A stretch of 64,000 nucleotides of DNA from Kingdonia uniflora (Eukaryota; Streptophyta; Magnoliopsida; Ranunculales; Circaeasteraceae), in NCBI GenBank assembly GCA_014058105.1, contig JACGCM010002752.1, forward strand, positions 744,001 to 808,000, in the 5' to 3' direction. The notes beneath the pieces are model-generated. The model saw only the letters and a list, made by a program, of their open reading frames with translations, did no database searches and had not been told where the DNA came from. The position numbers were made by a program, and so were the translations under genes. How positions within the stretch are numbered: the stretch's first letter is position 1; the number at the start of each line of letters is the position of its first letter. Positions 46,569 through 59,037 of the stretch are shown in pieces.

Positions 46569-47639
46569 AATCTACTTGAGTTTGAATTTAGGGCTGATGC
46601 ACTAAGAATGGCAAATATCTTTGTTCCTCTGATTATCATCAATAGTATCTACAACTAGATTAAGTTTATTAGTCATTTATGTAAGTAAACAATCATAAAA
46701 AAATTCAATTGGTTTAATTGTTCCCGTAAACACAATGTTGTTCCTGGTAATCCAAAAATGATAAAACATGGTAGAAAAATCATTAACTATAATCTGAGTG
46801 GCTAGGTCATCCTTGTTAAGATTACACAACTAATCCATTTCATACTCAAGGTTGCCTATATTCCTATTAAATATGTACTTACTCAACAGTCTAGCCCAAA
46901 TGAGCCTATCCCATTCACAATCCATAAAAGATGATTAATGGACTCATTAAAGTTACTACAGAGAACACACCCCGAATCTTAAATATTACTCCAACTAGCA
47001 AGCTAAACCCTAGTAGCTATGCAACCCTTGCATATCTACCAAAGGTAGAAACCATGTCTAGGCATTATGAATTTAGAGCTATGTAAGTTAGACCATCTAG
47101 TATCAGGTTTGATTACTCTAATCTTGTTGTAAGTAGCTACAATAAAGAAACAACCCTTATTATCAGCAGTCCAAATAGTTTTGTCAACAACACCCACAAT
47201 ATAACAAATATTAGGCAGGGAATTATTGATGGCAGTCCCAAGGAAACATTTAATATGAGCTAGGATACTTCATTCATTATTAATAATTAAATTACTCGAC
47301 TCAGCATCAAACTTAAGATAAAAGCTATATTTGAATTGCAGTTTAAAATGAGAGTTGAGGATAGCTTCTGCAAGCTAGGGGTCCTTCCAAAGAAAAGTTT
47401 CCTTACCATTTCCAGCCAATTGTTTAGTAAACTTTACAACTTCAGTTCTTACTTGTAATACCCTATCCAGACCATAGAACAATCTAATAAAGCTTTCATC
47501 AACCAAAAGCCCTTTTTTTAATGAGATTGGCATATACCCAGTCCACCCATATTGTAGCTTCCTTGGCTGCAACTTTATAACTGAGTTTAAGAATTGCAGC
47601 CTTGTCTCAAGTTTCAAGGCTCCTAATTCCTAACCCCTC

Positions 47640-48715
47640 CCCCCTTGATTGGATAACAGACCCTATTCTAAGCCACTGGAACATGCTTCTTGTTGATGTT
47701 ACTCCAATGCCAAAGGAATTTAGATAAAGTAGCATTAATCATGTTAATAACTTGCATAGGGAGAGATAACACACTAACCCAATACACAAAAACACTACTA
47801 AGCACATATTTAATAAGCTGAACTCTTATAACATAAGAGAGAGGTTTATTCTTTTAAGAGTTAATCCTCGATGCCATTTTGTCTATCAAAGGATTACAAT
47901 CTCTAGCTCTCAACCAAGTGGGAATAAGAGGCACTCTAAGATATTTAAAAGAGAGCTCAGCCTTAGGAAAGGTGAGAATACTACAAAAAAAGGTTAGACA
48001 TCTCATAAGTCACACCAGCCGTGTAAATAGCAGACTTGTTGGGATTGGCCTCAGGACCAGTAAGGGAACTAAATTGTTGCAGCCAGTCTTTAATAGCTTA
48101 AATAGAGAGTATATCTTCATGATAAAAAATAAGAAGGTCATCAACAAAGGCAAGATGGGTTATAAGAGGCTACTTATACTTAGGGTGTACCTTAAACAAA
48201 CCACTAACCACTTTCTCATCACGCAACAAATTAATAATCTCCATGACAATAACAAATAAATAAGGAGACATTGGGTCACCTTGCCTAATCCCCCTTTCAC
48301 CCTTAAAGTAGCCATTCAGGCTGCCATTAATCGCAATAGAGTACCTAGGAGTAGTAATGCATGTCTCAATCCAAGCTATGAAAGTAGGGGGAAGTTAAAG
48401 CCATGAAGACTAGCAATGATAGTCTCCCATTGAATCATATCATAGGCTTTTTTAGATCAATCTTGGTAGTGCATCTAGCTTGGTTAGAACCCCTTCTGTG
48501 GTAATTCCTAAGGAGGTCATGAGCAATAAGAAGGTTATCGGCAATGTTTCTTCCTTCAATGAAGGCAGTTTGGTTGTGACTAACCAGAGTAAGAATCTTA
48601 GAGATGGTTTTATAGATAACAATATAATAAGAGATAGGTCTATAATCCCCAAAAGAGTTAGGTTTAGGAACTTTAGAAATAAGGGTTATGGATAAAGGCT
48701 TTAATAAGTTATGGT
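47640..48715 (-). pseudogene. LINE reverse transcriptase, pseudogene
   Basis: Blocks on the - strand: [81 protein letters not shown] (the FADD catalytic motif, Asp pair intact) and WLQQFSSLTGPEANPNKS. These are the ordered motifs of non-LTR reverse transcriptases, distinct from the YIDD enzymes elsewhere in the window. The family nicks target DNA and copies its RNA there. Confidence 0.85.
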
Positions 48716-49078
48716 TTCATCACATAGAAAGTTACATAATATGTGCATCTCGATTCTTTGATTAAAAGAAGTAATTATTCAACAATTAGGTCGTCAAAAC
48801 ACTATTCTTCAAATTGGGGACTTTAGATTAAATTGGCTAGCATATGTTAATGGTGGTGAAATCCAAAACCCTAATTGTCCTTTTTATTATTTCATATCTA
48901 CATTTGTTATTCGATATCTGTAAATTAGATTTGATATATTTTTATTAATTAACATTTTTGTAAGCAAAAAAAAAACTAAAAGAGACAATAAAATTTAAGT
49001 CCTTGTGGGTTCGACCTCATTTGCCCTATACACATTTCAAATGAATAGTGTACTTGTGAGTACATTTTAAAGACACAT
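48716..49078. other. Possible LTR tail
   Basis: The sequence CTTGTGGGTTCGACCTCATTTG near 49002-49023 resembles GCCGTGGATTCGACCCCCGC of the solo LTR (35608-35630), followed in both by TATTAC/CTATAC and ACTTGTGAGTAC-like words. It may be the end of a related LTR. No boundaries found. Confidence 0.3.
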
Positions 49079-49079
49079 T

Positions 49080-49339
49080 GTAGTCTATATGATCTTTACA
49101 GGGATAATAATGAGTGATTAAGGGATTTGGGCTTGATACATCTCACCTGAAGAGAGTACCACTCGACTCTCTATGGGTCTCTTTCTTCTCTCCCTCTTCA
49201 ACAATTAGGGCTTCTCTAGGGAAGGAAAAGGTTCTCAAAAAAAGGTCCCCCTCTAAGGTCGCCTTCTCTCTCTATTTATAGCGGGAGCCTTTGACATTAA
49301 AGTACTCAAACTCATGGTTAGCAGGAGCGTGCTCCTGCA
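49080..49339 (-). repeat. Probable 3' LTR of element D, left edge uncertain
   Basis: Right edge set by a polypurine tract at 49340-49351 followed on the - strand by TGCAGGAGCAC. A TATA box CTATAAATAGAG lies on the - strand near 49284-49273, followed by CT/GA-rich leader sequence. The other LTR is not in the window, so the left end cannot be fixed. Confidence 0.5.
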
Positions 49340-49351
49340 ATCGCCCCCCTC
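49340..49351 (-). other. Element D polypurine tract
   Basis: GAGGGGGGCGAT on the - strand, in the same form as those of A, B and C. Confidence 0.6.
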
Positions 49352-49634
49352 AGTTCTTGCTTATAGTGAGGGAAAACTGAGGCAAAAGAATTATTCTTGT
49401 CGTGTTGATGATGCGGGGTCATTTATATTTGGAATTCTATTTCTTCCCAGCATAGTATTGAGAGTAGTGCATCATCATTATTGCCTGTGTATTGGAAAAT
49501 TAAAATATAGTAATTAATACTTCTTTTTCTATTATATGGCGTATGGTTATGGCCACAACTATGGGCGACGTGTCCCATCATTGTAGTGGGGCCTACTTAT
49601 GGCATTAATTACCATTGCCTCTTCATGTGCTTCC

Positions 49635-49642
49635 TATATAAG
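49635..49642 (+). promoter_or_regulatory. TATA box of antisense gene a3 in element D
   Basis: TATATAAG in CTTCCTATATAAGAGAGATC. A donor-like TTTCTG|GTAAGTTTTT lies at about 49790, suggesting a leader intron as in the other a3 genes. Confidence 0.5.
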
Positions 49643-50099
49643 AGAGATCTTTGTCTCTTATGAAACCTTTAGTGGTTCTCTTATGCGTACAGTAATTTCT
49701 GGCTTTATTTAATTCGTTATTCGCCACTCATCGCTTCTATGTTGCTAATGTTCGTCTGTTGTTGTTCTCTTACATTTCTGGTAAGTTTTTCGTTCATGGT
49801 ATAATACTGTTTTATTCTTGTTATAATTGTACCTAGTTTTTTAGTTGTCTCGCCCTTTGGAAACCTTTATCTGTTAATCCGTAATGACTTCAGCCACTCT
49901 GCAATGGGATAACCTAACTTTTAATCCCAATGTAATCCTGTTAACTTTTTGTGGGATCCTAGTTGGGAGGGAGGCCGTATGGGGCTAAGAGGGACTTTTG
50001 GGGTGGTGGGTCCCTGAGGTGCCCTAGTTTGGTTTATTACAACTGTGCCCTTTGCTGTTTAGGTTGAGTCCAACATTTGTACCTGGCTCGTGCATGAAC

Positions 50100-52384
50100 G
50101 TCCAAGACCATGCATGAGTTAGAGTACTTTTACTTTAGAGTGCTCATAATGAAGGATGGATTATTCTGATAACAATTCGACGACCGAAGGGTCATCTGTT
50201 GGACCTCCCTATATTGTACCCATAGAGTGGGGAGGCAGCCATTACCATGAGGCAGGCTCTTCGGTCCCTCATGACTTATAGGTCGAGGCTTGCTTGAACT
50301 TCATGCCGCTTAGGAGGGTGTCAGGGGATTTGTCCCATAAGGTCATTATCAGTGGTCGTTAAAGGGGGGCACTAAAAATTTTTGGCCTTACCCCAGTGAA
50401 TGGAGGTCGCCAGCGTCATTAGCTAAACATGAAAGTGAAGGGATAAGAATGGAATACTTGGATAATGTAAATGAACGGGCGAGGGCTAATGGCAGTCATG
50501 ATAGGATTTGGCTGGATTATCAGACGTTGACCCCAAACCAGTACATCGTGTACTATGGGAAGTTTGAAGCCGGTTTGCAGTTCCCTTTAGACGACTTGAC
50601 AAAAAAAATTGAACTCGTTTGGGCGAGCACCGGGCCAAATGAATAGGAATTTTTACTGGGTGATGACCGGGTGTCGTAAAATTAACCAGTCAGTACTTCC
50701 TCGTTATAACGCAAGATGTGCGGATGTTATAGCAGCTTAAAAGGTGGAGAATTATCCCCGTTAATAGAATTTAATCCTCGAGGGTACGGGCAATGAGGGT
50801 AAGGAAGTGGGGCCGTCGGAAAAACCTGCGCCATCGCCACGTGTGACCCACTCTAGTTCGAGGGCGCATTGTGAGGGGCTGAAAACTCATACCTCGGTCA
50901 AGGTGAGGGAAGGGGTAACTCAGCCACCCCATGTTAAAAAGGGGGAGACCGAGTCGAAGCATTAGAAGGTCATGCGTACTAGTGCTCCCAAGTGGAGGCA
51001 CTGGTATTACATAGCCCGAAAGTCTGGCGGGCCATAAATATTTAGGTTGCCTACCGGTGGGAACTTCTAGCATCGCCATCCAATTTTGGTCACTGGTGCA
51101 TTTGATTTTGATGACGGTTCCAATCGTCATCTACTTCATAACGTGTTTAACACGAAGTGTATGTTCTAAATTTTCTTATGTTCATGAATTACCATCATTT
51201 TTTACGTGTGATTTGATATCTAATCTCTTTCTTGCAGGTGTTATGCTCGCAATGATGACATACAAGATTTTTTTGCTGCGTTGGTTGGACATTCATAATA
51301 AAGACTGTCAAGTACTGATGAATATCTTTGACAAGACCTTTGACTCAGACAAGTACTGGTCGTCGAAGAAGTATAGAAAGCTACATATGCGTGCTTTGAG
51401 TGACACCATCTTCGTGCAAAGTACTCACTCGTAAAAGTTAATAGAAAGTATTGAGATGAAGCTTCTTTTTCAGGCTTTTAATGAAAGGGACGTTGCCGGT
51501 ACGTCGCAGGCGACGCTTCTTGTGGCCCGCCAGAGTCCCGGGCTCAAAGGCGTCAGCATTCACTCGAAAAAGGATGCCCCGGGTGCCAAGCATCACAAGC
51601 CTACGTACGAAGGCCTTGGCGATGATTAGTTGGACAATTTACAGGGAAGAAAAAGGGAGCCCCTCTCTCAGTCGTTCGGGGAGGAGGCAACCCGTTTAGT
51701 GGGTAGCGTTAAATTGTTTGCTAGTAGTTTACCATAGGGGGAGGTATAGAGTACTCCCTACAAGGAGGAAGAGAATACTTATTTAGTTGAGGCTCTTCAA
51801 GACCCCCGTGCTCATCATGCAGTGGCCGTACAGTTAAGGATTTGTACATTATTGTTTACATTTACATTGTTTATGGTAATGGCCACATTATCTTTTTTCT
51901 AAATCATTGCTTGTTCATCGTGCGCAGTGCACTCTGACTCTAGAGGCTATACTACAGCGAGGCTAGACTCTCGCCAGTCACAATAGCAAGTTGGAGTTGC
52001 ATCTCAAAGAGATACAAATCCACCATAAAGAGCTCCTCAATGAGACGGTACAGCGCGAGTTGGCTGACTACGTGTCGAACTAAACTCGGACGTTGGTAGA
52101 CAAGACCAAAGCGCTAAGGGTGGAGAAGCTTACGCTCAAGGGAGACCTAGAGGCTGCCAACAGTTGTATCAAGAGCTTAAGGCTAGAGAAGGAGGTGGAC
52201 GAGCTGTTGTTTTGCGATCAGCTCGTGAGGGAGAAGCTGGTATTCATAAATCTACAGGGTCGTGTGACAGAGCTGGCTGGTGAAAAGCATGGCAAATGTC
52301 AAGAATGAAATTTGTTTGCCCACTGACTGGTGGGTTGCCACGGTAGCTCCCCTATTCCTTATACTGTGGCTATCCCAACACGTG
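50100..52384 (+). pseudogene. Antisense gene a3 of element D, 5' and central part
   Basis: Exon 1 fragments: LDYQTLTPNQYIVYYGKFEA, GLQFPLDDLTKKI and, after a one-base shift, QMNRNFYWVMTGCRKINQ, matching GLNLPLNNLVKGI and QMNGNMWEVISICRIIN of A. Further on WRHWYYIARKSGGP is the Transposase_28-like end block. The acceptor TTCTTGCAG at 51229-51237 starts exon 2. Coiled-coil sequence (RVEKLTLKGDLEAANSCIKS) fills 51920-52310. Stops and shifts are frequent. Element E interrupts it at 52384 and the tail resumes at 59566. Confidence 0.55.
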
Positions 52385-52890
52385 TGATAAGTATGAAAAA
52401 TGCCTATTTTTGTCTTTCAATTTACATTATTCAAGACCTTATTTTATGTTTCACTGAGCCTAATTGAAGTATGTTTGCCTATTGCAGGTAATATGACAAT
52501 TGCAACCAAGCCTGGCCAGAAAGCCTAACTTTTGCAAGCTAAAGGATACTACTGAAGATGATTAGTTGTCAAGAGCCGCTGAAGATGAAGACTTAGTATT
52601 CAAACCTAGCTAAAATGTCTCCACCAAATTTAGGGGCTTGAGGGAGAATAGGACTTTTGTTAGGGGATAAAAAGATAGAGAAGAAGAGAGGAGAATTATC
52701 TTTTTCTCCGGAAACCACCGTAGCTTTTACTATTTTCCATTGAATGTAAGATTGTCTCAATGAATGAAAACCTTTTTCTTACTTTTTTATTACCCAATTT
52801 GATATAAGAATTCATGATTTTGATCTATGCATCCCTGAAGAATGACAACCCTATTTTATATTACAGTACCCAATTTAATACAGATTATCA
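52385..52890 (+). repeat. Element E 5' LTR
   Basis: Starts TGATAAGTATGAAAAATGCC and ends ACAGATTATCA. Pairs with 59038-59560. Confidence 0.95.
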
Positions 52891-52892
52891 AA

Positions 52893-52910
52893 TGGCGTCG
52901 TTGCCGGGGA
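52893..52910 (+). other. Element E primer-binding site, tRNA-Asp type
   Basis: TGGCGTCGTTGCCGGGGA. The plant tRNA-Asp 3' end is complementary to TGGCGCCGTTGCCGGGGA, so one mismatch. This primer is typical of Athila elements. Confidence 0.8.
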
Positions 52911-55454
52911 TGCAATCGACTTACAAAATCATGTCTCTATTATAAAATTAGGGTTCGTTTGATGAGTTTTTCGCTTTATATTCGTAAGTACTGATTTTTT
53001 TTTCTTTGCTGTATTTGTTTTATTTGTTGTTTGTCAGGCGTGTTATTTATTTTATTTTATTTGCTTTTTTTGTTTTTTTTGTTTCATCTCCTCAATCATA
53101 ATAGTCACGCCAAAAAAAACCGCAGCTTTGCCTTTCCTCTCCTCCCCCAAATTGATGACTACTCCGTCAATCTCTCTCCAAAACTGAATCTCTCTCTCTA
53201 TTTCTCTAAACTATCCACAAGACCGTCACAACTCCCACGACTCTCTCTCCCAAAGTACCACCGACTCTCTCCCAAATCATAGCAACCCTAACCTACTGCG
53301 ATTCCCAAATTGATAGTCTGAATTTTCCTAATTTGTTGGTGTTGTTCTGAATTAGATTTGGGATTGTACTTTAGTGATTGAGACCTCTAATTGTTGCTGA
53401 TTGGTTTGATGTTGTTTATGACCTTGCTTCTCTCTTTTATGCACTTCGTATGATGTATTTTGGGTCATTGGTGCTTCCTGCTATGTGATTTTAGTGGAAG
53501 GAGTATTTGTTTTTAAAGTTGGAGATCTGGGTGTTTGTTTTTAAGTTGTTTTTTTTTTTTGTTTCTGGGTTTTGAGAATCATAGTTTGGAGTTTGGTTTA
53601 TGGGTAAACTGATTTGATCATCTTAGTCTCAGTATACTGGAATTATAGCTTTGTGGTAGGGTGATATTCGTTACAGGTGACGGGTTGTATTGCTCTTGGA
53701 GATTATTGAGTTCTCTACATTGGGATGGGATTTGATTATCCTTCAGTTGATTTTGAATCACTTGTAAAAAGGACTCTAAGTTGTTTCAAACCTGCAAAAT
53801 TCTCAGTTTCAATCACCTCTGATGGTGGGGTCAGTACTAGGGGGTTTTACAGGTGGTTTGATTTGGGTTTCAGCCATGATTTGCCTCCTAAATTACTGCT
53901 GAAACTGTGATTTATACCTGTTGTATACATTGTTATCGTTACCGGAGTAATACCTGCTGTTCTGAGTTACCACAAATACTACTTTTCCATTTGAAACCTG
54001 AAGAATGATTGTATTTGTGATGGGCAAATCGGTATCAAAATTTTTGGGTTTTTACTTTATTTACTCTACTGCTACAGTATTTTACCTTGTTTATTCTGCT
54101 GCTACAGTAATTATCTTGTTTACTATGCTGCTACAGTAATTTACTTTGTTCTGGGTTTCTATTTTTTATTTATTTTATTGAAACTGTGATTTAAAGTTTG
54201 AATGTTGTATTGTTTTGTTATTTGATCAGGGTTATTATTCATCATTTTCGTCGCTATACAGTTTTCTTTTGTGCAACTCTATTCCTATTCACCAAGTATT
54301 ACAGAGCTTGTTCTTGCGAAGAATAAGTCGAGCCAAATAACTGTTGTTTAAAAGCTCTACCTATGTATTCATGTGGGAACGACGATATCTTTTGCTCGAT
54401 CTAGACAGTTAGGTAGCATTTGTGCTACATACTTGGTTCATGAACACAAACATACATAAGTATTGTTTTTCAAGTTGTTGAAGGAGATGGACATGGTTGA
54501 TTAAAGCAAAGCGAAAAAACCAAACCTCAAATAAAAGCGACAAAGCCAAGAGGAATTTTAGTTGTTTAAATTTTTATGTATTATTAGTATTTTAAGGATT
54601 GAGAAAATATTTATGTAAATATTAATGAGTGACGCTCTGTAAGGTGAGGAAATTGTACTCTGCTGCAGGTACAGCTTCAGAACCCCTACTTAGGTCAGAA
54701 ATTGTTTCAACGTGTACTTCGCAAATGATCCTGAATGGGCCTTCCCAACGGTTTCACCAGGGTAACCAAGCGTGCCCCTAAAAAGGCTGCCATGTAGGTA
54801 ATCATTTTTTCACCGCACCCTCTCTGTCGCGGTATATCGTGTGCGTATAACTATTGTTTGATTGATCAAATATTTAAATTTTGCAACAACGCCTAGATAA
54901 GGGTGAATCAAAACGGAATTTCATTACCCATGCGTGCCCACATATTAGGACCCCGGGAGTTCATTACCTAGTTTTTAATCTTTTCGATATCGACAGTCCC
55001 GACCACTTTAAAATATTTTTAGATAAGAAGCCATAAAAAACTTAGTTAATCAAAAGGCTTCGCTCGAACCTGGAGCAACACGCTTAATAGGAAAACCTGA
55101 TAAATGGCTACGTTTGCTGGAAGACGTACGCTCCCTGGCATAGCTAGTATGGATAGGTGACTCTAAGCAGTTTGCTCCGCCTCTCAGTACATGTGCATCT
55201 AGGTGACTAGATAGCATGCGAGCTATCGCCAAAACAAGTAAAACAACTCAAGTGCGAACCGATCTACTGTCAGGAGTAGGAGCATTGAACCCTGAGACTG
55301 GGTTCACAACTTAACTTAAAATAGAGACCAGTAAAATGTTCTTGAGTGCTTGCATCATTCTTAGGACTTTTAGTATGTTTGCATATATTCATTGAGTTGT
55401 ATGTTAAATTGAGGTAACACCCAAACTCGGACTAAGAACACTGTTAGAATCAAT
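52911..55454 (+). other. Long untranslated leader of element E
   Basis: No coding frame supported, and the short ORFs at 53031-53282 and 53725-53910 have no recognisable content. It includes T-rich runs and the minisatellite at 54061-54150. A long leader before gag is common in Athila elements. Confidence 0.6.
54061..54150 (+). repeat. Three-copy 30-bp minisatellite in element E leader
   Basis: GCTGCTACAGTA (first copy ACTGCTACAGTA) recurs at 29-30 base spacing, with TTTA.CTTGTTTA between copies. Confidence 0.8.
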
Positions 55455-56867
55455 ATGAGCGGGACTGATGGGATTAATGGTCCCGAACATGCTATTGTAG
55501 AGAGAATCACTCTTTGAAATCGAATGCATCCTACAGTTGTGAGTAAACCTTCGTGTATTATGATTCCTAGAAATGTAGGAAACTTTGAGTTAACACCGGG
55601 GTTCTTGTCTATGCTTCCTAAATTTCATGGTAGTCCCACTAAAAATCCGTATAACCATCTTAGAGACTTTAGGGATCATATACTTATTTTAAACTTTGAA
55701 CTTACAGAGGATTCTCTAAAATTACGTGTGTTCCCTTTTTCTCTTATGGGAAACGCACGCGATTGGTTGTACACTCGTGAAGAGAACTCTGTAAACACGT
55801 TTGAACAACTCATTAATGAGTTTTTGAAAAAATATTTCCCTAACCATAAAATTGTTAAGATACGGCAGAGTATCTATAGCTTCACGCAAAACCGAAGAGA
55901 GTCATTATATGACTACCTACAAAGGTTTAGGGATTTAGAGCAAGGATATCCACATCGCGGAATTCAATTGATTAATATAGTTCAAACTCTTTATGAAGGT
56001 CTAGATTATGACACTAGAGCTCGTGTTCAGTTTATGTGCGTGGGTACATTCGATGAGAAAATTAACACAGAAGCTTGAAAAATTTTAAATGATGTAGCAG
56101 ATAAGACCTATCAATGGCAAACGATGAGAGAGGAAAGACCTTGTCATAGTGCAAATATCTACCAAGTGCACTCTAATTCAGAGTCTGCCACTCTTAGAAC
56201 CATTATTAATAAAATTGAGAACTTAGAGATCAGGAAAAGGGAGAAATACCCTACCACTTCTTCTATTAACCATGTGGCGATGCCACTTTGTGTGGTTTGT
56301 AAGAGTTCGGACCATCTGGTCCAAGATTTCCCTGACGTGCTTAGTTTAAGAGAGGGTAGGAAAAACCAGGCCAATGTTATGTATCAACATCAGCATAACA
56401 AACCTTTTAATGGTGGATGGAATAATAATTCTAACAACTCCAATTCTTGGGAAAGTAGAAATTACCAACGAAGTTCTTCTGGTAGCACCCCTTATCAACC
56501 ACACAACCAAGCAAACTATCACCAGTCTAGTTCCTCGTGGCAAAAAAATCTGTCAAACCAAGCTCCTCTTAATGTGCCTTATGTTCCTCCGTACAATAGG
56601 AATCTGCCTACTCTAACTACGTCCTTAAAAGATACTCTTAAGGCATTTATACAAGTAACCCAGTTGTCTATTACCAAACTTGAGGGACATATAGGTCAAA
56701 TGGCAACAGAGATAAGCACGAGAGACAAAGGAGCGTTCCCCAGTCAAACTCAAGCTAATCCAAAAGGGAATACTAAACATCCTAAATCTTCCAATCGTAA
56801 TGGAATTAACAACATCATTTCTCTTCGGAGTGGAATGAAAGTTGATAATCTGGAAAAAAATGCCTAA
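55455..56867 (+). pseudogene. Element E gag (Athila type), two stops
   Basis: The frame starts MSGTDGINGPEHAIVERITL (55455), has TGA at 55515, is open as 184 codons (55524-56078), TGA at 56076, then open again to 56867. The capsid core shows LPKFHGSPTKNPYNHLRDF, LRVFPFSLMGNARDWLYTRE, FLKKYFPNHK and YPHRGIQL..IVQTLYEGLDY, the Athila gag pattern. A CVVCKSSDHLVQDFP block near 56290-56335 is a decayed zinc knuckle. An Asn/Ser/Gln-rich segment follows. The frame ends at an A7 run (56854-56860), after which protease is in the next frame. Confidence 0.85.
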
Positions 56868-57711
56868 AGAACCTGAGCTGGAAATTCAAAGTAAACCCAT
56901 AGAAGAACCTGTGAGGGAGGAAGAAACCCCGATAACACATGTTCAGCCGCTGGCTCCTTTCCCTCAGCGGTTAACTCTTGCTAAGAAGAGCCACGTCTAT
57001 GATGAGATTTTAGGGATTTTTAAGCATTGTGTGATTAACATTCCTATTCTTACGGCCATAAGGCATATTCCTTATTGCACAAAAATCTTCAAAGATCTTT
57101 GCACCTTAAAATGGCGTATACATGTCCCAAAAAAGGTTTTTCATTTTCATGAGAGTAATACGTCTATTCTTTTAGATGCACATGTTAGTTCTGTTATTTT
57201 GGGTAAATCTCTTCCCAAGTACAAAGATCCGGGATGCCCTACAATTTTATGTTCAATTGGGACCCGTAAGATAAGAAGACCTCTACTTGATTTAGGTGTC
57301 GTTGTGAACCTCATTCCTTACTCTGTTTATGAGTAATTGGATATCGGAGTACTTCAGCCCACAAATAGGACCCTGCAGCTAGCTGACCAATCTATTAGGA
57401 TTCCTAGGGGTGTAGTTGAAGATGTGCTGATACAGATTGAGCAGTTTTTTTATCCAGTAGACTTTGTTGTATTAGATATTGAGCCAGTGGCAAACCCTGA
57501 GGATGAGATCCCTGTGATTCTTGGCCGCCCCTTTTTGGCAACAGCTAATCCGGTAATCAATTGCCGCAATGGAATCATGAAGTTGACCTTCGGGAACATG
57601 ACAGTTGAATTGAATATCTTTAATACGTCGCATTCCCCTTCTAAGTCTGAACCACTTAAGTGCAATATGATCCAGAGTCTTGTGAGTAGTACTTTTGAGA
57701 ATATCTTGTGA
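56860..57711 (+). pseudogene. Element E aspartic protease, one stop
   Basis: Linker with acidic repeats (KPIEEPVREEE), FPQRLTLAKKSHVYDEILGI, then the retropepsin domain: LLDLGVVVNLIPYSVYE, where DLG replaces the usual DTG/DSG as is common in this plant family, a TAA at 57334-57336, LQLADQSIRIPRGVVEDVLI, VILGRPFLATANPVINCRNG and KLTFGNMTVELNIF. The two open parts are in the same frame. Its role in relatives is processing of Gag. Confidence 0.85.
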
Positions 57712-59037
57712 GTCTGGCGGAAGATGTTAAACTTAGCGCTAGCGGGAGGCAACCCTTATCATATTCTTGTAATATTTTTTGATTTTCTCCTGTTCTTTTC
57801 ATTTTTGGAAAATGTAGGGACACATGCTGATTCAGTTTGAGGGTGGGGGTAAATAAGATTTTCATAACTATTTCTAAAAAAAGTTGCTATTCTAGGACAT
57901 TCTGGTATTATAGATACATCTTATGTATACTCTGATCTTTAAATATTCTTAGAGTTGAACTTGGGATAAAATTATAAGGTTATAGTTTATTTTAAACTGT
58001 AAATTATTAGTGCATTAAGAATTTTTAAGTTTTTGGTACTACCATCCTATTAGATGTGCTTCAGAAGAAAATCACCCTTATAATTGCACTTCACGTAGTT
58101 ATGTTATCAAGGTTTGGTTAAAACTAACTATAACCTTTTGATTAATCAACAGTTTGGGTTAGGAAGAATTTGTAACGAGGGAGACAATTACCTAGGAATA
58201 TTCGGTTCTCATAAATTCATGCTAAAGATTTGTATGTATTTTGACAAGTTATTGGCTCCTTCACGAAGCTGACATACTCGTACAAAAAAAAGACATTCAC
58301 AATTCAAGGCTCCTTGAAAAATTTAGAACTGAAAGAGGAAGAATTTTACCAATCTCGAGGAAAGCCATGAATCAATGTGAATGTAAGAGACCAAAAAAAT
58401 AAAAAAAATCAAATCTCTACGAGTATAGTTGAGAACTATGTGAAGGAGGGCATGTTGCAAGTATAAAAAGAGCAAATGAAAACTCAAATGCAATGTCTTA
58501 CCTTGAAAAGCTTATGTGGATATATATTTTCCCTGAAATATTAATAAAAGAGAGTGAATAAACTATGGCACTTGTCGAACAAACTTCTAGATTTCTTCTG
58601 CAACACTCAAGATAAGGCTAAGGTTATTTAGAAGGATTATCAAACACCTTGATTTCATAAACTAAATTCACTACACAAAAGGATGAAATTCAGAAACTTG
58701 ATCTAATCTGGTGGTAGTAAAATTGATGTGATAAATTTTAAACGTATCTAATGGTTAACCCTTGTTTAAGTGTTATATCTTCGAGATGAATTTAATCCTT
58801 TTTTTAGAGATACCAGGAGAAATAATTATTAGTTGTTTATAATACCAGAACGTCTGTGATAGAATTTTGTGGGTATATTCACTGAAAACCCACACGAGAC
58901 ACAACTCGTCCTATAGAAATAACCTATAGGTTGAAAGGCTTGTTGCATACTCTAAATACAATTGTAAGAAACCACGAAAGAGTTTAGTTTTCTTTTCTTT
59001 TGCTAAAGGACTAGCAATATGTTAGTTTGAGGGTATT
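57712..59037 (+). other. Element E region downstream of protease, no pol
   Basis: About 1.3 kb with no reverse transcriptase, integrase or envelope-like frame on either strand. It ends in GTTTGAGGGTATT, a short purine-rich primer site for the 3' LTR. Sequence around 57830-57850 (TTTGAGGGTGGGGGTAAATAAG) is a second purine-rich tract and may be the ancestral PPT. Confidence 0.6.

Larger units (their letters stand above)
45996..48715 (-). mobile_element. 5'-truncated L1-like LINE
   Basis: Read on the - strand from about 48715 to a short A-run at 46002-45996. It contains the C-terminal half of a plant L1-type ORF2: RT fingers to thumb, a cysteine-poor relic of the zf-RVT region, and an RNase H at the end. 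The endonuclease and the first part of RT are absent, typical of incomplete target-primed reverse transcription. Stops and frameshifts are common. Confidence 0.8.

Noticed and set aside
47879..48259. 126-codon + strand frame
   Set aside because: Opposite strand of the LINE reverse transcriptase, whose ordered RT motifs are on the - strand.
50771..51434. 119-codon - strand and 125-codon + strand frames
   Set aside because: Both lie over a3 exons 1-2 of element D in frames that do not match the a3 homologues.
53031..53910. Short + strand ORFs in the leader of E
   Set aside because: T-rich low-complexity translation, no motifs, and leaders of Athila-like elements are normally non-coding.
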